Part shown: positions 59,825-64,000 of the stretch, in pieces
Layout: every line of letters starts with the position of its first letter
Position numbering within the stretch: the first letter of the stretch is position 1
Assembly (NCBI GenBank): GCA_903853385.1
Contig: CAINTJ010000142.1
Coordinates: 62,001 to 126,000 of the forward strand
Length of the DNA stretch: 64,000 nt
Reading direction: 5' to 3'
DNA from: an uncultured Gammaproteobacteria bacterium
GTDB taxonomy: Bacteria; Pseudomonadota; Gammaproteobacteria; Pseudomonadales; Pseudohongiellaceae
Notes under the pieces: model-generated
Told to the model about the DNA's origin: nothing
What the model saw: the letters and a program-made list of their open reading frames with translations, nothing else
Databases searched by the model: none
Made by a program: the position numbers and the translations under genes

Positions 59825-62005
59825 TCAATAATCCAGGTTGATGGCCAACACCGAAGCGAAGCCGGCTCCCGGCACCACATGGAATGGATGTAATTGATCG
59901 TAATAAAATTTGTCGGTGACGTTAGTGAGGCTGAGTTGGACAGTCAAGCTGCTGTTCACCCGGTATTTGCCCATGGCATCAAAGGCCCAGTAACCCGGCA
60001 CCGAATTGATGGGAGATACATTGCGCGCCAGTCTTTGCCCCACATAACGTGCCCCGCTGCCAATTTCAAACTTTGCTGAAATTGCATAATCCAGCCACAT
60101 CGAGAAATTGTGGCGGGCCACATTGACCATAGCACGTCCAAGATTGTCCAGACCTGGCGCAGTTTTGGCCTCTTCGCTGTCGAGAAAAGTATAACCACCA
60201 TTCACTGCCAGGCCTGGCGCGATCGAACCTGAGAGGGTCAGAGAAAAGCCATCCACTTTCTGTTCGCCGGCAAGCGCATTGAAGCCCGGATTGCCTGGAT
60301 CAGGCACGCGTGCATTGGTTTTGACAATTTCAAACATGGCGGCATCGATCTGCAGGCCGTTTTCTACATTCCATTTGCCACCCAGCTCGATGCTGCGATT
60401 CTGTTCGGGCTTCAGAAATGCATTACTGATGCCGAAGTTGCGTGCGTTGGCGATAAACGACAGACCTTCAGCGGATGGATTGAAGGAAGTGGCCCAACCG
60501 AGGTAGTAGGTACTGGCCTCGACGGGCTTGTACACCAGTGCAGCACGATAGCTCATCTGGATATCCTTGCGCAGGATTTGCTCGGTGCCACTGGTCACAC
60601 CTGCCACATCAAAGCGGTCTGCCACATAGTTGGTGGCGAAACGGTCCCAGCGGGCACCCAGCACTGCTTGCCAATTGCTGTTGAACTTAAGCGTATCCAG
60701 CACATAAGCGGCCAGACTGTCACTGTCGGTATTGGCGCGTGCGCGCACTTGCATAAGAGTGGCTGAAAATGGCTGCAAAGACGGGTTCAACAAGGAAGTC
60801 CCAGGCACCCCCACCCCCAGCCGCATCACAGGGCTGGAGCTTTCCGACGACATTTCCACTCCGCTTACCAAAGCGTGTTGCACGGGGCCGGTAGCGAAAG
60901 CCGCCACCAGCGCCACCTGCTCCTGCAACATGGCTTCCGCACTGTCACCATTAAAGACATTGCGGTTGATGTAGATGCTGGCGAGTGGAGTCGTTGCAGT
61001 GACGCCAGCAGGAATCAGCGGCTCGGTAATGCGACTGTGTCGCTCATAGTCAGACTGTCGCACATCGACACTCAACTTCAGCCTGGGTGAAAACTCGTGC
61101 TGCAGATGCACATTGGCGATATCGGTATCAGTATTGAGATAATCCGTATCAAAACCATAGAAATTGTTGCGTGCCACCGGCGCAGGCTGGCCCAGCAACC
61201 ACGGCAAACCATAGTCAGGAATGCTGTCATCCTTCTGCTTGAGATAATTGAGACTTAACAAAGTGGCATCACCCAGATCGAGGGCAAGTGAAGGGGCAAT
61301 GCCGTAATGGCTGCTTTCTGTTACATCGCGGTCCGGCACTCCACTTTGGTGTTTCACCAGGTTGAGCCTGACGCCACCATGTTCACCCAGTGCCTCCAAA
61401 GGCTGGTTGAGGTCGGCAGTAACCCGCCGGGTATCGGCTGAGCCCAGGTTCAGGTGCAATCTCTCAAATGCATCAGGCTTGGGCTGCTTGCTCGACTGGT
61501 TGATGACGCCACCGGTGGAGCCGCGCCCAAACACCATCGACGACGGGCCTTGCAATACTTCCAGCGTTTCCAGGTTAAACGGATCCCGCGCATAGCTGCC
61601 GTAATCCCGCATGCCATCGAGAAACATGTCATTTCGGGAGTTGAAACCGCGGATGGTGGGGTTGTTGCCCTGCCAGGTGAACTCACCAGCCCCGAGCGTG
61701 ATGCCGGGCACGTTGCGCAGTGCATCATTCAGCGACATCACGCCACGATCCTGCAGCAATTGTTCACTAAGTGCGCTGATGGATTGGGGGGTGTTCTGCA
61801 ACGATTCTGTCAATTTGCCTATGCTGCTATTCTCGACCTGGTAGAAAGACTGCCTCGTTTCCTCAACTACAATTTCTTCAACTGTACTGGCTGCCCAGCT
61901 CAGCTTTGCCGGCAGCAGGCCGGTACTGACCATGAGGACTTGGCTGATACATTGGGCAAGCAAGGCAGTTCTTGAAGGGCAGGACGTCTTCCTACTGGCT
62001 GTCAT
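59825..62005 (-). CDS. TonB-dependent siderophore receptor (catecholate/Fiu-like)
   Basis: A signal sequence of ~38 residues precedes a TonB box EEIVVEE and a long plug domain. Its parts are GKLTESLQNTPQSISALSEQ, LNDALRNVPGITLGAGEFTWQG, PTIRGFNSRNDMFLDGMRDYG and LEVLQGPSSMVFGRGSTGGVINQ. A 22-strand barrel follows, ending INLDY. The pattern matches the Fiu/FhuE-FoxA type of iron-siderophore receptors. It heads an operon with the PKHD hydroxylase and slyX. A palindrome over its -10 (62030-62043) fits iron regulation. Confidence 0.94.
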   Translation of the reverse strand: MTASRKTSCPSRTALLAQCISQVLMVSTGLLPAKLSWAASTVEEIVVEETRQSFYQVENSSIGKLTESLQNTPQSISALSEQLLQDRGVMSLNDALRNVPGITLGAGEFTWQGNNPTIRGFNSRNDMFLDGMRDYGSYARDPFNLETLEVLQGPSSMVFGRGSTGGVINQSSKQPKPDAFERLHLNLGSADTRRVTADLNQPLEALGEHGGVRLNLVKHQSGVPDRDVTESSHYGIAPSLALDLGDATLLSLNYLKQKDDSIPDYGLPWLLGQPAPVARNNFYGFDTDYLNTDTDIANVHLQHEFSPRLKLSVDVRQSDYERHSRITEPLIPAGVTATTPLASIYINRNVFNGDSAEAMLQEQVALVAAFATGPVQHALVSGVEMSSESSSPVMRLGVGVPGTSLLNPSLQPFSATLMQVRARANTDSDSLAAYVLDTLKFNSNWQAVLGARWDRFATNYVADRFDVAGVTSGTEQILRKDIQMSYRAALVYKPVEASTYYLGWATSFNPSAEGLSFIANARNFGISNAFLKPEQNRSIELGGKWNVENGLQIDAAMFEIVKTNARVPDPGNPGFNALAGEQKVDGFSLTLSGSIAPGLAVNGGYTFLDSEEAKTAPGLDNLGRAMVNVARHNFSMWLDYAISAKFEIGSGARYVGQRLARNVSPINSVPGYWAFDAMGKYRVNSSLTVQLSLTNVTDKFYYDQLHPFHVVPGAGFASVLAINLDY

Positions 62006-62029
62006 TAATGCAAATCCTGGTTACAAGCG

Positions 62030-62046
62030 AATTGGTTGCAATTATA
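62030..62046 (-). promoter_or_regulatory. Promoter and palindromic operator of the siderophore receptor
   Basis: TATAAT on the minus strand (62046-62041) lies about 35 bases before the receptor start. The palindrome AATTG-GTTG-CAATT (62030-62043) overlaps it. Placement over the -10 fits a repressor such as Fur, but the sequence is only a loose match to the Fur consensus. Confidence 0.4.
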
Positions 62047-62193
62047 GCGTACTGCTCAAGCCTTTGCCGGCCCAGCCGTAATAACCAGTATTGCTGTGCA
62101 TTTCATTTGTGAATTCTTTATGTACTCAGCCTTGTGGATCTTCCCGCTGATCCCAACATACTGCATAGTTTGCCTATGGTTCCCAAGGTAGTA

Positions 62194-63378
62194 ATGATGT
62201 TGCAAAGGCCCCGTTCCATGTCCGTTTCTGCCCAACAACCCGCGCTGCGCTGGCTCAATCTCGCTGTACTGTGTTTGCCGGTGCTGGTCACTGCCACACT
62301 GGTGCCGTGGTATGGCCTTGCCCATGGCTATGATGCTGTCGAATGGCTGTGGTTTGTGGCCTTGATGAGCTACTGCGAAATGTCGATAACCGCCGGATAT
62401 CACAGATTATGGTCGCACAGTTCCTACAAAGCGCATCCGCTGCTGCGAATCCTGTTCGCGCTGGGTGGTGCGTTTGCTCTGCAGAACGATTGCATCACCT
62501 GGGCTTCTGATCACCGCCGCCACCATTTGCATGCAGACGACAACGACCAGGACCCTTACAGTGCCGGCCGCGGTTTCTGGTACTCCCATTTCGGCTGGAT
62601 GCTGCGCGACTACCCGGCCACGCGCGTGGATCTGCGCAATGCCAAAGATCTGCTCAAGGATCCGGTCCTGCTCTGGCAGCGGCGCCATTATCTGGCTTTG
62701 TTGCTGGCCATGAACATCGGCTTGCCGGTGGTGATCGGGCTGGTGCACCACGATGTCGCCGGTTGCTTGCTGCTGCTGGGATTCCTGCGTTTGGTAATGA
62801 GTCAGCAATTCACTTATCTGATCAACTCCGCGGCCCATTTGTGGGGCAAACGCACCTACGACCCCAATCAAACCGCACGTGATAACTGGTTCATCGCCCT
62901 GTTTACCTATGGCGAGGGCTATCATAATTATCACCATACGTTTGCGTGGGACTATCGCAACGGGGTGCGCTGGTATCACTACGATCCCACCAAATGGCTG
63001 ATCAAGGTGATGCAGTGGTGTCGCTTGGCCTCCGACCTGCGCCAGTGTTCAAGCTATCGTATAGAAATGACCCGGGTGGCTGTGCAATTCCGCCAGGCGC
63101 TGCAGCAATGCGAGCAGTTGAACGAAGCCTCGCGCTGGCGGGAAAAAATTGAGTCCGAATATCACCAGCTGGTGAGCTCACTGGAGCAATGGACCGAAGT
63201 GCAACAAGCCTGGTACCAGGCCAAATCACAAGCCCTCAGCCACGAATTGCAGCAGGACATTGCCGGGATCAAACAACGTTACCAGCAACTGAAACAGGAC
63301 ATGCAGCAGCAGCGAGCAACCTGGCAGCAGCTGCTGGCACATGTTCGCACTGTGCAGCTAACCCCGCTTTCCAGCTGA
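62194..63378 (+). CDS. Acyl-CoA/acyl-lipid delta-9 fatty acid desaturase
   Basis: Four membrane segments carry three histidine boxes: HRLWSH (box I), HRRHHLHADD (box II) and HNYHH (box III). That is the membrane desaturase pattern of SCD/DesC-type enzymes. It introduces a cis double bond, probably at C9 of saturated acyl chains. The last ~85 residues form a charged, Gln-rich coiled coil (EKIESEYHQLVSSLEQWTEV) not usual in the family. ATG at 62194 is favoured by AAGG five bases upstream; 62218 and 62176 are alternatives. It is divergent from the siderophore receptor. Confidence 0.9.
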   Translation: MMLQRPRSMSVSAQQPALRWLNLAVLCLPVLVTATLVPWYGLAHGYDAVEWLWFVALMSYCEMSITAGYHRLWSHSSYKAHPLLRILFALGGAFALQNDCITWASDHRRHHLHADDNDQDPYSAGRGFWYSHFGWMLRDYPATRVDLRNAKDLLKDPVLLWQRRHYLALLLAMNIGLPVVIGLVHHDVAGCLLLLGFLRLVMSQQFTYLINSAAHLWGKRTYDPNQTARDNWFIALFTYGEGYHNYHHTFAWDYRNGVRWYHYDPTKWLIKVMQWCRLASDLRQCSSYRIEMTRVAVQFRQALQQCEQLNEASRWREKIESEYHQLVSSLEQWTEVQQAWYQAKSQALSHELQQDIAGIKQRYQQLKQDMQQQRATWQQLLAHVRTVQLTPLSS

Positions 63379-63387
63379 GAAGCGGGG
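63362..63387. terminator. GC-rich hairpin between convergent desaturase and NTF2-like gene
   Basis: CCCCGCTT (63362-63369) pairs with AAGCGGGG (63380-63387), spanning the desaturase stop. The 8-bp stem lies between convergent genes, but neither strand has a U-run, so it is a moderate bidirectional terminator candidate. Confidence 0.5.
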
Positions 63388-63401
63388 CCACACCACTGCG
63401 A

Positions 63402-63962
63402 CTATTGCTGTGATGGTTTGCGCGTACGCGGATCAACTTCGCCCAGCTCCGGATACCACAGTTTGCGATTGTCGCGTGACTCATTGAACACCTTGCGGCT
63501 CTTGAACAGCCATTTGCCTTTACGCTTGACCAGTTCGTCGGCATAGTGGCCCATGTACAGGAACTGGATATCGCCTTGCGGGGTTTTGTTGGTCATCGCA
63601 AACCAGTAGGCGGTGGATTTGGCGGTGTCACCTTTTACATCGATGACATGATTGATGATCTGGTGCCGGGTACGCTGGCGCCAGGTGGCATCTTTGGGCA
63701 CTGCCTCATAGTGGCCACCGCCAAAACCGGACATCGCCTTGCGTATTGCGTCCTTGCCCTTTTCAACACCAAGCACCCACTCCAACACGCCATCATCGGC
63801 CCAGGTGGACATCACGGTTTCAATATCACCTGCATCCACTGCTACCATGTAACGGTTGGACGTATTTTCGATTTCGGCGCGGTCGTCGGCATAGCCGGCC
63901 CACGCCACTGTAGCCAGCAACGCCGACAGCCCCAGCAATATCTTGCCAATAAGTTTGCTCAT
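63402..63962 (-). CDS. SnoaL/NTF2-like exported protein
   Basis: The 186-residue protein has a signal peptide (~22 residues, ATVAWA) and one NTF2-like alpha+beta domain. Its parts are DDRAEIENTSNRYMVAVDAGDIETVMSTWADDGVLEW, AIRKAMSGFGGGH and a C-terminal FLYMGHYADELVKRKGKWLFKSRKVF. It resembles SnoaL-type nuclear transport factor 2 family proteins, including hydroxysteroid and polyketide-tailoring enzymes, but the catalytic residues are not clear. ATG at 63962 with GAGGGGAAAT upstream is chosen. The window ends 38 bases before its promoter is complete. Confidence 0.87.
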   Translation of the reverse strand: MSKLIGKILLGLSALLATVAWAGYADDRAEIENTSNRYMVAVDAGDIETVMSTWADDGVLEWVLGVEKGKDAIRKAMSGFGGGHYEAVPKDATWRQRTRHQIINHVIDVKGDTAKSTAYWFAMTNKTPQGDIQFLYMGHYADELVKRKGKWLFKSRKVFNESRDNRKLWYPELGEVDPRTRKPSQQ

Positions 63963-64000
63963 GTCATTTCCCCTCAAAGATGGATTGTTTTAATAATCAA

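Overview
The window is 64 kb of ordinary chromosome from a Gram-negative bacterium, most probably a gammaproteobacterium. The reasons are SlyX, the EF-P paralogue EfpL, HolC, the LptF-LptG pair divergent from pepA, outer-membrane phospholipase A, two TonB-dependent receptors and RimO. Many secreted or periplasmic proteins (PQQ dehydrogenase, DUF6152, PEBP, PepSY) suggest an aquatic, OMG/Cellvibrionales-like lineage, but that is inference. No rRNA, tRNA, CRISPR array, complete insertion sequence or prophage was seen.

Layout. 1-1.3 kb: the tail of a PRPP-synthetase-like gene, a DsbA-family remnant, a DUF1003 gene and a DoxX-like remnant carrying a perfect 20-bp inverted repeat. 1.3-3.3 kb: lemA with two TPM-domain genes. 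3.3-7.6 kb: a Rieske oxygenase, the agmatine-to-putrescine pair aguA-aguB separated by a palindromic intergenic element, and a quinone oxidoreductase. 7.7-12.7 kb: a forward run (MFS transporter, chalcone-isomerase-like, DUF3833, FrnE/DsbA-like, ATP-grasp, PPK2, YdcH). 12.7-16.2 kb: a RibD-type deaminase, an M48 protease lipoprotein and divergent pldA. 16.2-22.5 kb: a reverse-strand periplasmic block (PepSY, PQQ dehydrogenase with N-terminal cytochrome c, PEBP, DUF6152, TSUP). 23.6-27.2 kb: a TonB receptor coupled to rimO, then copC. 27.3-31.4 kb: GTP-dependent PEPCK, a LeuB-type dehydrogenase, a YkgJ cysteine-cluster protein and a DUF938 methyltransferase. 31.6-36.7 kb: a tightly overlapping glycan operon (WecB-like epimerase, unrecognised helical protein, fused GT2-GT4 glycosyltransferase, methyltransferase). 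36.7-42.9 kb: HupE with PpiC, an LtaS-like sulfatase, threonine aldolase and an alpha/beta hydrolase. 43-44.8 kb: a Leptospira-type citramalate synthase preceded by a leader peptide and attenuator. 44.8-56.1 kb: RDD, TraB/GumN, lptG-lptF, pepA-holC, three inserted genes, valS. 56.1-64 kb: an unexplained 650-bp stretch, a secreted metzincin-like protein, efpL, a membrane-linked cold-shock protein, slyX, an iron locus (PKHD hydroxylase and siderophore receptor), an acyl desaturase and an NTF2-like protein.

How the genes work together. AguA and AguB make putrescine from agmatine. Citramalate synthase and the LeuB-type enzyme, although 13 kb apart, could feed isoleucine synthesis from pyruvate. 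The most informative signal is the cimA leader: a 26-codon reading frame with three leucine and four isoleucine codons, followed by segments that can pair 1:2, 2:3 and 3:4 and by a terminator with a U-tract. It has the architecture of classical ribosome-mediated attenuation. The overlapping stop/start codons of the 31.6-36.7 kb operon point to a coupled, uncharacterised glycan-assembly unit.
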